Assembly (NCBI RefSeq): GCF_900460535.1
Contig: NZ_UHIL01000001.1
Span: 806,001 to 870,000 of the forward strand
Source of the DNA: Vibrio parahaemolyticus
GTDB taxonomy: Bacteria; Pseudomonadota; Gammaproteobacteria; Enterobacterales; Vibrionaceae
Reading direction: 5' to 3'
DNA: 64,000 nt
Part shown: in pieces, positions 11,132 through 21,443 of the stretch
Numbering within the stretch: position 1 is the first letter of the stretch
Layout: every line of letters begins with the position of its first letter
Notes under the pieces: model-generated
What the model saw: the letters and a program-made list of their open reading frames with translations, nothing else
Databases searched by the model: none
What the model was told of the DNA's origin: nothing
Position numbers and translations under genes: made by a program

Positions 11132-12985
11132 ATGGCACTACTTCAAATCGCAGAACCGGGCCAAAGCTCGGCACCTCATGAGCATAAGTTAGCGGCTGGT
11201 ATCGACTTAGGTACTACCAACTCTTTGGTCGCTTCTGTACGCAGTGGCGATGCCACCACATTAAATGATGAGCAAGGTCGTAGCATTTTGCCGTCGGTGG
11301 TGAATTACTCAGCAGAATCAACAGTGGTTGGTTACGATGCGAAAGCCAAAGCAGAGTTTGAACCTGAGAACACCATTATCTCAGTGAAACGCTTGATTGG
11401 CCGCTCGCTAAAAGACATTCAATCTCGCTACCCATCATTACCTTACCGTTTTAAAGAGAGTGATAATGGCTTACCAGTACTGCAAACTGCTCAAGGGGAT
11501 AAAAACCCGATTGAAGTTTCTGCAGATATTCTAAAAGCGCTAGGTAAACGTGCAGAAGAAACGCTGGGTGGAGAGCTTGCGGGCGTGGTAATTACCGTTC
11601 CTGCGTACTTCGATGACGCGCAACGCGCGGGCACGAAAGATGCGGCTAAGCTAGCGGGTTTACATGTACTGCGTCTTCTTAATGAGCCAACGGCAGCGGC
11701 GATTGCCTACGGTCTGGATTCAGGTCAAGAGGGCGTGATTGCCGTTTACGATTTAGGTGGCGGTACGTTCGATATCTCTATCCTACGTTTGTCGAAAGGC
11801 GTATTTGAAGTATTAGCAACAGGCGGCGACTCTGCACTTGGCGGTGACGACTTTGACCACCTATTAGCGGATTACCTAATGGAGCAAGCAGGCCTAGAAG
11901 CGCCGCTTTCTGCTGAGAAAAACCGTGCATTACTGAACATTGCAACGGCTACCAAAATTGCTTTCTCTGAGCAAGACAGCGTAGAAGTTGACGTGTTTGG
12001 CTGGAAAGGCACTGTAACACGCGAGCAGTTCGAAGACCTGATTCGCCCACTCGTGAAGAAAACTCTGATGTCTTGTCGTCGTGCACTGAAAGATGCTGAC
12101 GTAGAAGCGGAGGAAGTACTTGAAGTGGTGATGGTTGGTGGCTCAACTCGTACCTTGCTTGTCCGTGAAATGGTGGGCGAATTCTTTGGTCGCACACCAC
12201 TCACTAGCATCAACCCTGATGAAGTGGTGGCTATTGGTGCGGGTATCCAAGCAGATATTCTTGCTGGTAACAAGCCTGACTCTGAAATGCTGCTGCTTGA
12301 CGTGATTCCATTATCATTGGGTATTGAAACCATGGGTGGGTTGGTTGAGAAAATCATTCCGCGCAACACCACGATTCCTGTTGCTCGCGCGCAAGAGTTT
12401 ACCACCTTCAAAGATGGTCAAACGGCGATGAGCGTGCACGTTGTGCAAGGTGAGCGCGAGATGGTGGATGATTGTCGTTCACTTGCGCGTTTCTCACTAA
12501 AAGGTATTCCTCCTATGGCGGCAGGTGCTGCGCACATCCGAGTGACGTACCAAGTTGATGCTGACGGTTTACTATCTGTGACTGCAATGGAAAAGAGCAC
12601 TGGTGTTCAGTCCGAAATTCAAGTGAAACCTTCTTACGGTTTAAGCGATAACGAAGTTGCGAACATGCTGCGTGATTCGATGACTCACGCCAAAGAAGAC
12701 ATGCAAGCTCGTGCGTTAGCTGAACAACGCGTTGAAGCCGACCGGGTGATTGAAGGTTTGATCGCTGCAATGCAAGCTGATGGTGATGAACTACTATCAG
12801 AGCAAGAAAAACAAGATCTATTAAAAGCCATTGAAGCACTGATTGAGCTGCGTAATGGTGATGATGCAAATGCCATTGAGCAAGGCATCAAAGATACAGA
12901 CAAAGCTAGCCAAGACTTTGCGTCGCGCCGTATGGATAAATCGATTCGAGCTGCATTGTCAGGTCAATCAGTAGACGATATATAA
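11132..12985 (+). CDS. hscA: Hsp70-type chaperone HscA
   Basis: HscA is the specialised Hsp70 that binds the LPPVK motif of IscU and drives cluster release to acceptor proteins. The 617-residue product has the actin-like ATPase domain ([13 protein letters not shown] near residue 22, [24 protein letters not shown]) and the substrate-binding and lid region from about residue 390. Length and order match E. coli. It lies between hscB and fdx. Confidence 0.98.
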   Translation: MALLQIAEPGQSSAPHEHKLAAGIDLGTTNSLVASVRSGDATTLNDEQGRSILPSVVNYSAESTVVGYDAKAKAEFEPENTIISVKRLIGRSLKDIQSRYPSLPYRFKESDNGLPVLQTAQGDKNPIEVSADILKALGKRAEETLGGELAGVVITVPAYFDDAQRAGTKDAAKLAGLHVLRLLNEPTAAAIAYGLDSGQEGVIAVYDLGGGTFDISILRLSKGVFEVLATGGDSALGGDDFDHLLADYLMEQAGLEAPLSAEKNRALLNIATATKIAFSEQDSVEVDVFGWKGTVTREQFEDLIRPLVKKTLMSCRRALKDADVEAEEVLEVVMVGGSTRTLLVREMVGEFFGRTPLTSINPDEVVAIGAGIQADILAGNKPDSEMLLLDVIPLSLGIETMGGLVEKIIPRNTTIPVARAQEFTTFKDGQTAMSVHVVQGEREMVDDCRSLARFSLKGIPPMAAGAAHIRVTYQVDADGLLSVTAMEKSTGVQSEIQVKPSYGLSDNEVANMLRDSMTHAKEDMQARALAEQRVEADRVIEGLIAAMQADGDELLSEQEKQDLLKAIEALIELRNGDDANAIEQGIKDTDKASQDFASRRMDKSIRAALSGQSVDDI

Positions 12986-12997
12986 GAGAAAGTAGTT

Positions 12998-13336
12998 ATG
13001 CCTAAGATTATTGTATTACCACACGAAGATTTGTGCCCAGAAGGCGCAGTGTTGGAAGCGAAGACGGGTGAAACCGTTCTAGACGTAGCACTAAAAAACG
13101 GTATTGGTATTGAACACGCGTGTGAAAAATCGTGTGCTTGTACTACTTGCCACGTGATCATTCGTGAAGGTTTTGATTCTCTTGAAGAGAGCGAAGAGCT
13201 AGAAGATGACATGCTAGACAAAGCATGGGGTCTTGAGCCGGAGTCTCGTCTTGGTTGTCAGGCGAAAGTTGCGGATGAAGACTTGGTTGTTGAAATTCCA
13301 AAATACACGCTAAACCACGCATCAGAAGATCATTAA
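12998..13336 (+). CDS. fdx: ISC-system [2Fe-2S] ferredoxin
   Basis: This adrenodoxin-type ferredoxin supplies electrons for cluster assembly on IscU. The 112-residue protein has ligand cysteines C42, C48, C51 and C87 (HACEKSCACTTCHV and SRLGCQAKV), with the extra C46 also present as in E. coli Fdx. It is strongly acidic, as expected for a partner of IscS. The start lies 12 bp after the hscA stop. Confidence 0.98.
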   Translation: MPKIIVLPHEDLCPEGAVLEAKTGETVLDVALKNGIGIEHACEKSCACTTCHVIIREGFDSLEESEELEDDMLDKAWGLEPESRLGCQAKVADEDLVVEIPKYTLNHASEDH

Positions 13337-13380
13337 TACTATCGCTCCAAAATAGGGGCGAAGAAAAAGGAAGATGAGCA

Positions 13381-13575
13381 ATGAAATGGACAGATTCTCG
13401 CGATATCGCGATTGAGCTTTGTGACAAGTTTCCAGATGTGGATCCACAAACCGTGCGTTTTACCGATCTTCATCAATGGATCATGGAGTTAGATGAGTTT
13501 GACGATGAGCCAAACCATTGTAACGAAAAGATCTTAGAAGCGGTTATCATGTGCTGGATGGATGAGGCAGACTGA
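13381..13575 (+). CDS. iscX: Fe-S assembly protein IscX
   Basis: IscX (YfhJ) is a small acidic protein that binds IscS and iron and tunes cluster assembly. The 64-residue product begins [22 protein letters not shown] and contains [18 protein letters not shown], both family signatures. It is the last isc gene, and the operon terminator follows within 75 bp. Confidence 0.96.
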   Translation: MKWTDSRDIAIELCDKFPDVDPQTVRFTDLHQWIMELDEFDDEPNHCNEKILEAVIMCWMDEAD

Positions 13576-13628
13576 TGCTCAATTCGGCGGTAAAACGCAG
13601 CCGAGTTAACAATTCTTACTAAAAAAAG

Positions 13629-13651
13629 CGGACCTCTAGGTCCGTTTTTTT
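13629..13651 (+). terminator. Terminator of the isc operon
   Basis: CGGACCT pairs with AGGTCCG around a 2-base tip (effectively a 4-base loop) and is followed by TTTTTTT. Confidence 0.85.
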
Positions 13652-13746
13652 ATCAAGTTGACATTTTTACCCTACATAATGCTAACATCCGTGAGTTATT
13701 AAAAAGAAGCGGCGTAGGCTACGCCGATATAAGACAAGGAGAAACC

Positions 13747-15045
13747 ATGTCTACACAGATGTCTGTATTTTTAAGTCAAGATTCAGCTGCTCCACACTGG
13801 GGTGAGAAAGCACTACTTTCATTCTCTGAAACCGGTGCGACGATTCATCTAGGTGAAGGTCATGATCTTGGTGCAATTCAGCGTGCAGCTCGTCAGCTAG
13901 ATGGCCAAGGAATTCATTCAGTTCTACTTTCCGGTGAACATTGGGATTTGGAAAGCATCTGGGCTTTCCATCAAGGTTACCGCAATCCGAAAAAACACGG
14001 TTTACTAGAATGGACTGCGCTTTCTGAAGAAGACCAAACTGAACTTCAAGCTCGCATTAAAGCGACCGATTTTACGCGCGATATCATCAACAAAACGGCG
14101 GAAGAAGTTGCACCTCGTCAACTTGCTACGATGGCGGCTGAGTTCATCAAATCTGTCGCACCAGAAGGCACAGTAACGGCTCGTATTGTTAAAGACAAAG
14201 ATCTACTAGCTGAAGGTTGGGAAGGTATCTATGCGGTTGGTCGCGGTTCGGATCGCACATCAGCAATGCTGCAATTGGATTACAACCCGACTGGCGATGA
14301 AAACGCACCAGTATTCGCGTGTCTAGTAGGTAAAGGCATTACGTTTGATTCAGGCGGTTACAGCCTTAAACCTTCAAACTTTATGAGTGCAATGAAAGCC
14401 GATATGGGCGGTTCAGGTACGATTACTGGCGGTTTGGGGTTAGCTATTTTGCGTGGTTTGAACAAGCGCGTAAAACTGATCTTATGTTGTGCTGAGAATA
14501 TGGTTTCTGGTCGTGCGCTTAAGCTTGGCGACATCATCACCTACAAAAACGGTAAGACTGTTGAGATAATGAACACCGACGCAGAAGGTCGTTTGGTACT
14601 TGCCGATGGTCTTATCTATGCAAGCGAGCATAACCCTGAGTTGATCATCGACTGCGCAACGTTAACCGGCGCGGCGAAAAACGCATTGGGTAACGACTAC
14701 CACGCGTTAATGAGCTTTGATGATGAACTTTCTCATCAAGCTCTAACCGCAGCAAACAAAGAGAAAGAAGGCCTGTGGCCACTGCCTCTGGCTGATTTCC
14801 ACCGTGGTATGTTGCCGTCAAACTTCGCTGATTTATCGAACATCAGCTCTGGAGACTACAGTCCAGGCGCAAGTACCGCTGCTGCATTTTTGTCTTACTT
14901 TGTTGAAGACTACAAGAAAGGCTGGTTGCACTTCGATTGTGCTGGTACTTACCGTAAGTCTGCATCAGACAAGTGGGCGGCTGGCGCGACTGGTATGGGT
15001 GTCCGCACTCTTGCTCGACTTCTTAATGAGCAAGCAGAAAAATAA
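13747..15045 (+). CDS. pepB: Aminopeptidase B (M17 family)
   Basis: PepB is a cytoplasmic leucyl-aminopeptidase-type enzyme with two metal ions that releases N-terminal residues from small peptides. The 432-residue protein has the metal-binding [14 protein letters not shown] and the M17 signature [14 protein letters not shown]. It follows iscX as in E. coli but is separated by a terminator and a TTGACA element at 13658, so it likely has its own promoter. A short GGCGTAG/CTACGCC palindrome lies in its leader (13711-13725). Confidence 0.95.
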   Translation: MSTQMSVFLSQDSAAPHWGEKALLSFSETGATIHLGEGHDLGAIQRAARQLDGQGIHSVLLSGEHWDLESIWAFHQGYRNPKKHGLLEWTALSEEDQTELQARIKATDFTRDIINKTAEEVAPRQLATMAAEFIKSVAPEGTVTARIVKDKDLLAEGWEGIYAVGRGSDRTSAMLQLDYNPTGDENAPVFACLVGKGITFDSGGYSLKPSNFMSAMKADMGGSGTITGGLGLAILRGLNKRVKLILCCAENMVSGRALKLGDIITYKNGKTVEIMNTDAEGRLVLADGLIYASEHNPELIIDCATLTGAAKNALGNDYHALMSFDDELSHQALTAANKEKEGLWPLPLADFHRGMLPSNFADLSNISSGDYSPGASTAAAFLSYFVEDYKKGWLHFDCAGTYRKSASDKWAAGATGMGVRTLARLLNEQAEK

Positions 15046-15131
15046 TATTTATGGTGGCGTCAGTTAGGCGCTGCCGTAGTCAAGTAAGTCACTTTTAAAC
15101 ACTATTATTACAAGTACAAAAAGGAAACTTT

Positions 15132-15557
15132 ATGGCTCTAGAAAGAACGTTTTCCATTGTTAAGCCTGACGCTGTGGAAAGAAACCTGATCGGTGAAATC
15201 TACAATCGAATCGAGAAGGCAGGCCTACGCATTATTGCTGCGAAAATGGTTCACCTGACTGAAGAGCAGGCGAGCGGTTTTTACGCAGAACATGAAGGTA
15301 AAGAATTCTTCCAACCACTAAAAGAGTTCATGACTTCTGGCCCTATTATGGTTCAAGTGTTGGAAGGCGAAAATGCGATTGCACGTTATCGTGAATTGAT
15401 GGGTAAAACCAACCCAGAAGAAGCGGCAGCAGGCACACTTCGCGCAGATTACGCGCTAAGCATGCGTCATAACTCTGTTCATGGTTCAGATAGTCCTGAA
15501 TCAGCGGCTCGTGAGATCGAGTTCTTCTTCCCTGAGTCCGAAATTTGCCCTCGCTAA
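15132..15557 (+). CDS. ndk: Nucleoside diphosphate kinase
   Basis: Ndk passes the gamma phosphate of ATP to nucleoside diphosphates through a phosphohistidine and so balances NTP and dNTP pools. The 141-residue protein has the active-site H117 in the [11 protein letters not shown] signature and the N-terminal [23 protein letters not shown] precedes the ATG. It lies between pepB and rlmN and is followed by a terminator, so it is probably monocistronic or the end of a pepB transcript. Confidence 0.99.
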   Translation: MALERTFSIVKPDAVERNLIGEIYNRIEKAGLRIIAAKMVHLTEEQASGFYAEHEGKEFFQPLKEFMTSGPIMVQVLEGENAIARYRELMGKTNPEEAAAGTLRADYALSMRHNSVHGSDSPESAAREIEFFFPESEICPR

Positions 15558-15589
15558 TCGGTAGTTAGTTTGTGCTCGTAAAGATAGTT

Positions 15590-15617
15590 AGCCTCGGATA
15601 ATTCCGGGGCTTTTTAT
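15590..15617 (+). terminator. Terminator of ndk
   Basis: AGCCTCGG pairs with CCGGGGCT (one G-U) across a 6-base loop, followed by TTTTTATT. Confidence 0.8.
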
Positions 15618-15709
15618 TATCGAAACAGTTCGAAGACGCATTGGTGAGGTTGTTTAATATTTAACCGATGTGTTTTTAATGCCTTAGCAAAGACAGGGTT
15701 TTAGACCTC

Positions 15710-15738
15710 TTGTTGTAGCTGCATAAAGGCTGTACAAT
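15710..15738 (+). promoter_or_regulatory. Putative promoter of rlmN
   Basis: TTGTTG at 15710-15715 and TACAAT at 15733-15738 are separated by 17 bp and lie 38 bp before the rlmN start. Confidence 0.5.
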
Positions 15739-15776
15739 TCGCGCCCTTATTCTTGTTTCAGTCATTGAGAGGCAAC

Positions 15777-16904
15777 ATGACTACTGAAAAAATCAATCTA
15801 CTCGACTTTGATCGCAAAGGCATGCGTCAGTTTTTCGCGGAAGAACTAGGCGAGAAAGCGTTTCGTGCTGATCAGGTTATGAAGTGGATCTACCATTTCG
15901 GTGTTGATGACTTCGACAACATGACGAACATCAACAAGAAACTACGTGAAAAACTGCAGCACAAGTGCGAAATTAAAGCCCCAACGGTTGCAGAAGCTCA
16001 GCACTCTTCAGACGGCACGATTAAGTGGGCAATGAAGGTGGGTGACCAAGACGTAGAAACGGTTTACATCCCAGAAGAGGATCGCGCGACGTTGTGTGTA
16101 TCTTCTCAGGTAGGTTGTGCGTTGGAATGTAAGTTCTGTTCGACCGCTCAACAGGGCTTCAACCGTAACCTAAAAGTATCTGAAATAATCGGTCAGGTGT
16201 GGCGTGCTGCACGTGAAATCGGTTTGCAAAAAGAAACTGGTCGTCGTCCAATCACTAACGTCGTAATGATGGGTATGGGTGAGCCTCTTCTTAACATGAA
16301 GAACCTAATCCCTGCGCTAGAAATCATGCTTGATGATCTTGGTTTTGGCCTGTCTAAGCGTCGCGTTACTGTATCGACTTCTGGTGTAGTATCAGGCCTT
16401 GATCAGATGACAGGCAAAATCGACGTCGCATTGGCTATCTCCCTACATGCGCCAAACGATAAGCTACGTAGTGAAATCATGCCAATCAACGATCGTTGGG
16501 ATATTCAAGACTTCTTAGCGTCAGTTCGTCGTTACATCGCATCTTCGAACGCAAACCGTGGCAAAGTAACAGTCGAGTACGTGTTGCTTGATCATGTGAA
16601 CGATGACATGGATCACGCACGCGAGCTGGCTGAGTTGATGAAAGACACACCATGTAAGATCAACCTGATTCCGTTTAACCCGTACCCAGGTTCTCCTTAC
16701 AAGAAGCCAAGCAACTCGCGTATTGACCGATTCCAAAAAACATTGATGCAATACGAGCATACGGTGACGGTTCGTAAAACACGTGGTGATGATATTGATG
16801 CGGCATGTGGTCAGTTAGTTGGTGACGTTATTGACCGTACTAAACGTACTGCGGCTTTAAAAGCTGCGCGCGGTGCAGAAACCATCGACGTAAAAGCGGT
16901 ATAA
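15777..16904 (+). CDS. rlmN: Dual-specificity rRNA/tRNA C2-adenine methyltransferase RlmN
   Basis: RlmN is a radical-SAM enzyme that methylates C2 of adenine 2503 in 23S rRNA and adenine 37 in some tRNAs. With the ATG at 15777 ([15 protein letters not shown], preceded by TTGAGAGGCAAC) it has 375 residues and the radical-SAM motif C114-x3-C118-x2-C121 ([15 protein letters not shown]). A TTG at 15753 would extend the frame by eight codons but overlaps the ribosome site. C-terminal DIDAACGQL carries a catalytic cysteine. Confidence 0.97.
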   Translation: MTTEKINLLDFDRKGMRQFFAEELGEKAFRADQVMKWIYHFGVDDFDNMTNINKKLREKLQHKCEIKAPTVAEAQHSSDGTIKWAMKVGDQDVETVYIPEEDRATLCVSSQVGCALECKFCSTAQQGFNRNLKVSEIIGQVWRAAREIGLQKETGRRPITNVVMMGMGEPLLNMKNLIPALEIMLDDLGFGLSKRRVTVSTSGVVSGLDQMTGKIDVALAISLHAPNDKLRSEIMPINDRWDIQDFLASVRRYIASSNANRGKVTVEYVLLDHVNDDMDHARELAELMKDTPCKINLIPFNPYPGSPYKKPSNSRIDRFQKTLMQYEHTVTVRKTRGDDIDAACGQLVGDVIDRTKRTAALKAARGAETIDVKAV

Positions 16905-16917
16905 TTTGCCCCAAATT

Positions 16918-16955
16918 AAAAATAGCCAGAGCCTTTGCTCTGGCTATTTTGTTTG
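16918..16955 (+). terminator. Terminator of rlmN
   Basis: AAATAGCCAGAGC pairs with GCTCTGGCTATTT around CTTT, a 13-bp perfect stem followed by T-rich sequence. Confidence 0.9.
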
Positions 16956-17317
16956 TTGTATTTGTAAAGTAACCCCTAAAATTGAATGGTTTTGGCGTTT
17001 ATTTCAATTTACTGTGTCAAAGTTTGGACAAAAGCTTGAGCTATCTGTTAGTTTGAGTGGAAAGAGTTTTTGTCTTCGTTATACATTCGCTTATCATGGT
17101 GAAGAGCATTCATGAAGGCACCGATTATTCTCAACATTTTTTCTCATACGCTTTGCTGATTTTTGCAAAACGGGTATTCACACTCAATTGTTGAGAATTT
17201 CTTAAAAATATAATTTTGGTTAACGCGAACAGGCTAGCTATCTTTAAGTGAGGCTTAAGAACAACAACGAAAATAAATAACCGTGTTAGCCACTAAAACA
17301 GATTAAATACCACCATT
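16956..17317 (+). other. 362-bp AT-rich spacer before rodZ
   Basis: No convincing gene is seen here. The only open frames overlap the rlmN terminator or lack ribosome sites. The spacer ends about 60 bp after AT-rich AAAATATAATTTTGG (near 17204-17218), which could hold a promoter for the rodZ-ispG-hisS-yfgM-bamB cluster. Confidence 0.4.
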
Positions 17318-18268
17318 ATGACAGAACACGAAAATACCAATGAAGTACCGCTTTCGATTGAAGCGGGCACATTACTCAAAAACAAACGCGAATCTTTAGG
17401 TATGACTCAAAAGCAAGTTGCTGATCGCCTGAGACTTCGCGTTTCTGTTATTGAAGATATTGAAAACAACCGATTTGAATCTCAACAAGTAGCGACATTC
17501 ACTCGCGGCTATTTGCGTTCTTACGCAAAGTTTGTCGGGCTAGATGAGAAAGTGGTGCTGGTTGCTCTAGAACAAACGGCAGATGTAAAGCCAAAAGAGC
17601 AAGAAATCGAAATGCAAAGCTTTTCTCGTAAAACCAAACACGAGAAACACAACAGCCGAATTATGTTGCTGACTTGGGTAATAGCCATTGTCATCATCGG
17701 TATCTCAGCAGCTTGGTGGTGGCAGAATCAGCAAGAAAATAGTCTCGCTCAAGTTGTAGCAGAGGCTAATGTTGAAACAAGCCAACCAAGTGCCGATGAA
17801 ATTGCTGATATTGATCTAATGACCGAAGAAGAACTGATCGCAAGTACTCCAGCAGAACTAGCGGCATCAAACAATACAGCATCAGAATCATCCATCAATG
17901 CAGCGCAAACTGATGAAGTGGTATCTGCGGAAACAGAAGAGTCGACAACAGAAGCAACTAAAGAGCCAGTTGCTGTGATTGAAGCAGTAGAAGAGGTTCA
18001 AGAAGCATCTCCTGTAGTGCCAGAAGGTATGACTCTGCTCACCATGAAATTTAAAGCAGATTGCTGGATCCAAGTAAAAGATACAAACGGCAAAACACTC
18101 GTAAGTGGCACTCAGAAACCGGGTCAAGATGTAGAACTTACCGGAAAAGCGCCATTTAAAGTGATATTAGGCGCACCGGAAGGTGTAACAATGACATTTG
18201 CAAGTGAACCTGTCGACCTTTCTGGGTATACTTCAGGCAAAGTAGCTAGATTCACTCTACCGTTATAA
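17318..18268 (+). CDS. rodZ: Cytoskeleton protein RodZ
   Basis: RodZ links MreB filaments to the elongasome and maintains rod shape. The 316-residue protein has an N-terminal Cro/CI-like helix-turn-helix domain (about 14-85, with GTLLKNKRESLGMTQKQVA), a basic juxtamembrane stretch, and one membrane helix (about 115-135). An acidic, Thr/Ser/Glu-rich periplasmic linker (about 140-235) leads to a C-terminal beta domain (DUF4115-like, about 240-316). It starts the cluster shared with E. coli (rodZ-ispG-hisS-yfgM-bamB-der); ispG begins 6 bp after its stop. Confidence 0.93.
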   Translation: MTEHENTNEVPLSIEAGTLLKNKRESLGMTQKQVADRLRLRVSVIEDIENNRFESQQVATFTRGYLRSYAKFVGLDEKVVLVALEQTADVKPKEQEIEMQSFSRKTKHEKHNSRIMLLTWVIAIVIIGISAAWWWQNQQENSLAQVVAEANVETSQPSADEIADIDLMTEEELIASTPAELAASNNTASESSINAAQTDEVVSAETEESTTEATKEPVAVIEAVEEVQEASPVVPEGMTLLTMKFKADCWIQVKDTNGKTLVSGTQKPGQDVELTGKAPFKVILGAPEGVTMTFASEPVDLSGYTSGKVARFTLPL

Positions 18269-18274
18269 AAAATT

Positions 18275-19393
18275 ATGCAACACGAATCTCCAATTATTCG
18301 TCGTAAATCGACGCGTATTTATGTGGGTGATGTGCCAATTGGTGATGGTGCGCCAATTGCCGTACAGTCAATGACTAACACTCGCACGACTGATGTGGAA
18401 GCGACAGTCGCACAAATCCGAGCACTAGAAAAAGTCGGCGCAGACATCGTCCGTGTTTCAGTACCAACGATGGAAGCAGCAGAAGCGTTTAAGCTGATCA
18501 AACAGCAAGTATCTGTTCCTCTGGTTGCTGATATTCACTTTGACTACCGTATCGCACTGAAAGTCGCGGAATACGGCGTCGATTGTTTGCGTATCAACCC
18601 AGGCAACATTGGTAACGAAGAGCGTATTCGCTCGGTTGTTGATTGTGCGCGTGATAAGAATATCCCGATCCGTATTGGCGTTAATGGCGGCTCTTTGGAA
18701 AAAGATCTGCAGATGAAATACGGTGAACCAACGCCTGAAGCCCTAGTTGAATCAGCGATGCGTCATGTGGATCATCTCGATCGTCTTAACTTTGATCAGT
18801 TCAAAGTCAGCGTTAAAGCATCGGATGTATTCCTCGCGGTTGATTCTTACCGCTTGTTGGCGAAGAAAATCGACCAGCCGCTTCATTTAGGTATTACTGA
18901 AGCTGGTGGTGCGCGCGCAGGTGCTGTGAAGTCAGCAGTTGGCTTGGGCATGCTTTTATCTGAAGGTATTGGTGATACGTTACGTATCTCTTTAGCTGCT
19001 GATCCAGTCGAAGAAATCAAAGTCGGTTTCGATATTCTGAAATCTTTGCGTATTCGCTCTCGTGGCATCAACTTTATTGCTTGCCCAAGTTGTTCACGCC
19101 AAGAATTCGATGTTATTGGTACCGTAAATGCGCTTGAGCAGCGTTTAGAAGACATCATCACACCAATGGATGTGTCTATTATTGGCTGTGTGGTAAATGG
19201 TCCTGGTGAAGCTGAGGTTTCCCATTTGGGTCTTGCGGGTAGCAACAAGAAGAGTGCGTTCTATGAAGACGGAAAACGTCAAAAAGAGCGTTTCGATAAC
19301 AATGACCTTGTGAATCAGCTAGAAGCAAAGATCCGTGCGAAAGCGTCTATGATGGATAGCGAAAATCGCATTGAAGTAAAAGTACAAGATTAA
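18275..19393 (+). CDS. ispG: 4-hydroxy-3-methylbut-2-enyl-diphosphate synthase IspG
   Basis: IspG converts the cyclic diphosphate MEcPP to HMBPP in the non-mevalonate isoprenoid pathway, using a [4Fe-4S] cluster and flavodoxin. The 372-residue protein has a TIM-barrel N-terminal part ([34 protein letters not shown]) and the cluster cysteines in [11 protein letters not shown] and GCVVNGPGE near the C-terminus. It is tightly linked to rodZ and followed by hisS after 26 bp. It depends on the isc products encoded upstream. Confidence 0.98.
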   Translation: MQHESPIIRRKSTRIYVGDVPIGDGAPIAVQSMTNTRTTDVEATVAQIRALEKVGADIVRVSVPTMEAAEAFKLIKQQVSVPLVADIHFDYRIALKVAEYGVDCLRINPGNIGNEERIRSVVDCARDKNIPIRIGVNGGSLEKDLQMKYGEPTPEALVESAMRHVDHLDRLNFDQFKVSVKASDVFLAVDSYRLLAKKIDQPLHLGITEAGGARAGAVKSAVGLGMLLSEGIGDTLRISLAADPVEEIKVGFDILKSLRIRSRGINFIACPSCSRQEFDVIGTVNALEQRLEDIITPMDVSIIGCVVNGPGEAEVSHLGLAGSNKKSAFYEDGKRQKERFDNNDLVNQLEAKIRAKASMMDSENRIEVKVQD

Positions 19394-19419
19394 TCTCAAC
19401 GAGTATTACGGTAAGTATT

Positions 19420-20688
19420 GTGGCAAAAACAATCCAAGCAATCCGAGGCATGAACGATTGTCTCCCAACTCAATCTCCGCTGTGGCAGAAACTTGAAAAC
19501 ACAGTGAAAAATGTAATTAGCGCATACGGTTATAACGAAGTGCGCATGCCAATCGTTGAAGAAACAAACCTATTCAGCCGCGCTGTTGGTGAAGAGACAG
19601 ACGTCGTTTCAAAAGAAATGTACACCTTTGATGATCGTAACGGAGACAGCCTAACACTTCGCCCTGAAGGTACTGCGGGTTGTGTTCGTTCATGTATTCA
19701 AAATAGCCTGATCAACCGTGACGAACAGCGTCTGTGGTACATGGGGCCTATGTTCCGCCATGAGCGTCCGCAGAAAGGTCGTTACCGTCAATTCCACCAA
19801 TGTGGTGTGGAAGTGTTTGGTCTAAATGGCCCAGACGTTGACGCCGAGCTTATCATGATGACTGCACGTCTATGGCGTGAATTAGGCATCGACAAACACG
19901 TTCGTCTTGAGCTGAACTCAATCGGTTCTCAAGAAGATCGCGCAGACTACCGCACAGCACTGGTTGCCTTCCTTGAACAACATATCGATGTGCTAGACGA
20001 AGATTGTAAGCGCCGCATGCACACTAACCCACTGCGTGTTCTGGATACGAAGAACCCTGACATTCAGGCTATTTTAGGTGATGCACCGCGTCTTTCTGAG
20101 TACTTAGGTGAAGAATCTAAAGCACACTTCGCAGGTCTATGTGAACTTTTAGACGCAGCAGGTATCGAATACACAGTTAACGAACGTCTTGTTCGTGGTC
20201 TGGATTACTACAACCGCACAGTATTTGAGTGGATCACGGAAAGCCTAGGTGCTCAAGGCACTGTGTGTGGAGGTGGTCGCTACGACGGCCTTGTAGAGCA
20301 ACTTGGTGGCAAACCAACACCAGCAGTTGGCTTTGCAATGGGTCTAGAGCGTCTAGTTCTTATGTTGGAAACTTTAGAGCTTACAGACGTACGTCGCAGT
20401 GTGGATGTTTACGTGGTAACTGCAGGTGAAGGCACCATGATGGCAGGTATGAAGCTAGCAGAGCAGCTTCGTGAAGCTATTTCAGGCGTTCGCGTGATGA
20501 ATCACTTCGGTGGCGGTAACTTCAAGAAACAGTTTAAACGCGCAGATAAAGTAGGTGCTGTTGTAGCATTGGTTCTGGGCGAAAACGAAGTTGCCGACAA
20601 TACCGTTGTACTAAAAGATTTAGTTGGTGGTGAGCAAGAGACTTACAGCCAAGCTGAAGTTGCTGAGAAGATCGCAGCACTGATTTAA
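19420..20688 (+). CDS. hisS: Histidyl-tRNA synthetase
   Basis: HisS is the class II aminoacyl-tRNA synthetase that charges tRNA-His. The 422-residue protein has motif 2 ([20 protein letters not shown]), the histidine-specific [15 protein letters not shown] and GGGRYDGL, and motif 3 ([16 protein letters not shown]). An anticodon-binding domain follows from about residue 325. The start codon is GTG. It sits in the ispG-hisS-yfgM-bamB series. Confidence 0.98.
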   Translation: MAKTIQAIRGMNDCLPTQSPLWQKLENTVKNVISAYGYNEVRMPIVEETNLFSRAVGEETDVVSKEMYTFDDRNGDSLTLRPEGTAGCVRSCIQNSLINRDEQRLWYMGPMFRHERPQKGRYRQFHQCGVEVFGLNGPDVDAELIMMTARLWRELGIDKHVRLELNSIGSQEDRADYRTALVAFLEQHIDVLDEDCKRRMHTNPLRVLDTKNPDIQAILGDAPRLSEYLGEESKAHFAGLCELLDAAGIEYTVNERLVRGLDYYNRTVFEWITESLGAQGTVCGGGRYDGLVEQLGGKPTPAVGFAMGLERLVLMLETLELTDVRRSVDVYVVTAGEGTMMAGMKLAEQLREAISGVRVMNHFGGGNFKKQFKRADKVGAVVALVLGENEVADNTVVLKDLVGGEQETYSQAEVAEKIAALI

Positions 20689-20730
20689 GTCTTTTAATAA
20701 GCTAAAGATTAAATCCTAGTTCGTAACAAT

Positions 20731-20789
20731 AAGGCTCCCAAAATCGGAGCCTTTCGACGAAATAGGAGCAATGGCAGCTTTGCTGCCAT
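20731..20789 (+). promoter_or_regulatory. Two hairpins in the hisS-yfgM spacer
   Basis: AAGGCTCC...GGAGCCTT (20731-20753, 8-bp stem) and TGGCAGC-TTT-GCTGCCA (20772-20788) lie in series. Both have only weak T tails, so they look like attenuating or processing hairpins that would set the ratio of hisS to yfgM-bamB, rather than a full stop. Confidence 0.5.
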
Positions 20790-20813
20790 TTACATGTTTT
20801 AAGAGGACAGGAA

Positions 20814-21428
20814 GTGGAACTTTACGATACTGAAGAACAACAAGTTGAAGCTATTAAAGACTGGTGGAAGGAAAATGGTAAAGCCGTCATCATCGGTGCT
20901 GTTGTTGGCTTAGGTGGTCTATTTGGCTGGCGTTACTACCAGGATACTGTGATTCAGGCGAGTGAAACAGCTTCGCAAAGCTACACAACCGCAATGAATA
21001 CGCTGCAAGAAAAAGGCGTAGATGCGCAATCAGATGTGCAAGCTTTTATCGAATCGAACGAAGTTAAAGAATATTCAGTATTGGCTGCTCTGCAACTAGC
21101 AAAAGCACAAGTCGAAGCGAAAGACTTTGCTGCTGCTCTTGAGCAACTTAAATGGGCTCAAAGCAATACGAAGGATGCTGCTTTATCTCCACTAATTAGC
21201 TACCGCATCGCTCGTATCGAGACAGAAATGGGTAACTTTGATGCTGCAAACACTGAGCTAGGCAAAGTGACAGATACAGCATGGGCTGGTCGCATTGCTG
21301 AATTGCGTGGTGATATTGCACTTCGTCAAGGTGACAAAGATGCAGCTTACGCGGCTTACACAGAAGCGCAGCAAGCAGCAGATGCAAGCCCAACACTGCA
21401 AATGAAATTGGACGACTTGGCGAAATAA
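20814..21428 (+). CDS. yfgM: YfgM-type periplasmic chaperone-network protein
   Basis: YfgM is a bitopic inner-membrane protein with a periplasmic TPR-like domain that associates with SecYEG and PpiD and links to periplasmic chaperones. The 204-residue product has an N-terminal cytoplasmic segment (YDTEEQQVEAIKDWWKENGK), one helix (about 21-40) and an alanine-rich helical repeat region to the end. The start is GTG after AAGAGGACAGGAA. It lies 15 bp before bamB. Confidence 0.92.
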   Translation: MELYDTEEQQVEAIKDWWKENGKAVIIGAVVGLGGLFGWRYYQDTVIQASETASQSYTTAMNTLQEKGVDAQSDVQAFIESNEVKEYSVLAALQLAKAQVEAKDFAAALEQLKWAQSNTKDAALSPLISYRIARIETEMGNFDAANTELGKVTDTAWAGRIAELRGDIALRQGDKDAAYAAYTEAQQAADASPTLQMKLDDLAK

Positions 21429-21443
21429 TAAGGACCGCATTGG

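Noticed and set aside
16906..17115. 69-codon open frame after rlmN
   Set aside because: It starts within the rlmN terminator, lacks a ribosome site and has an unlikely composition.
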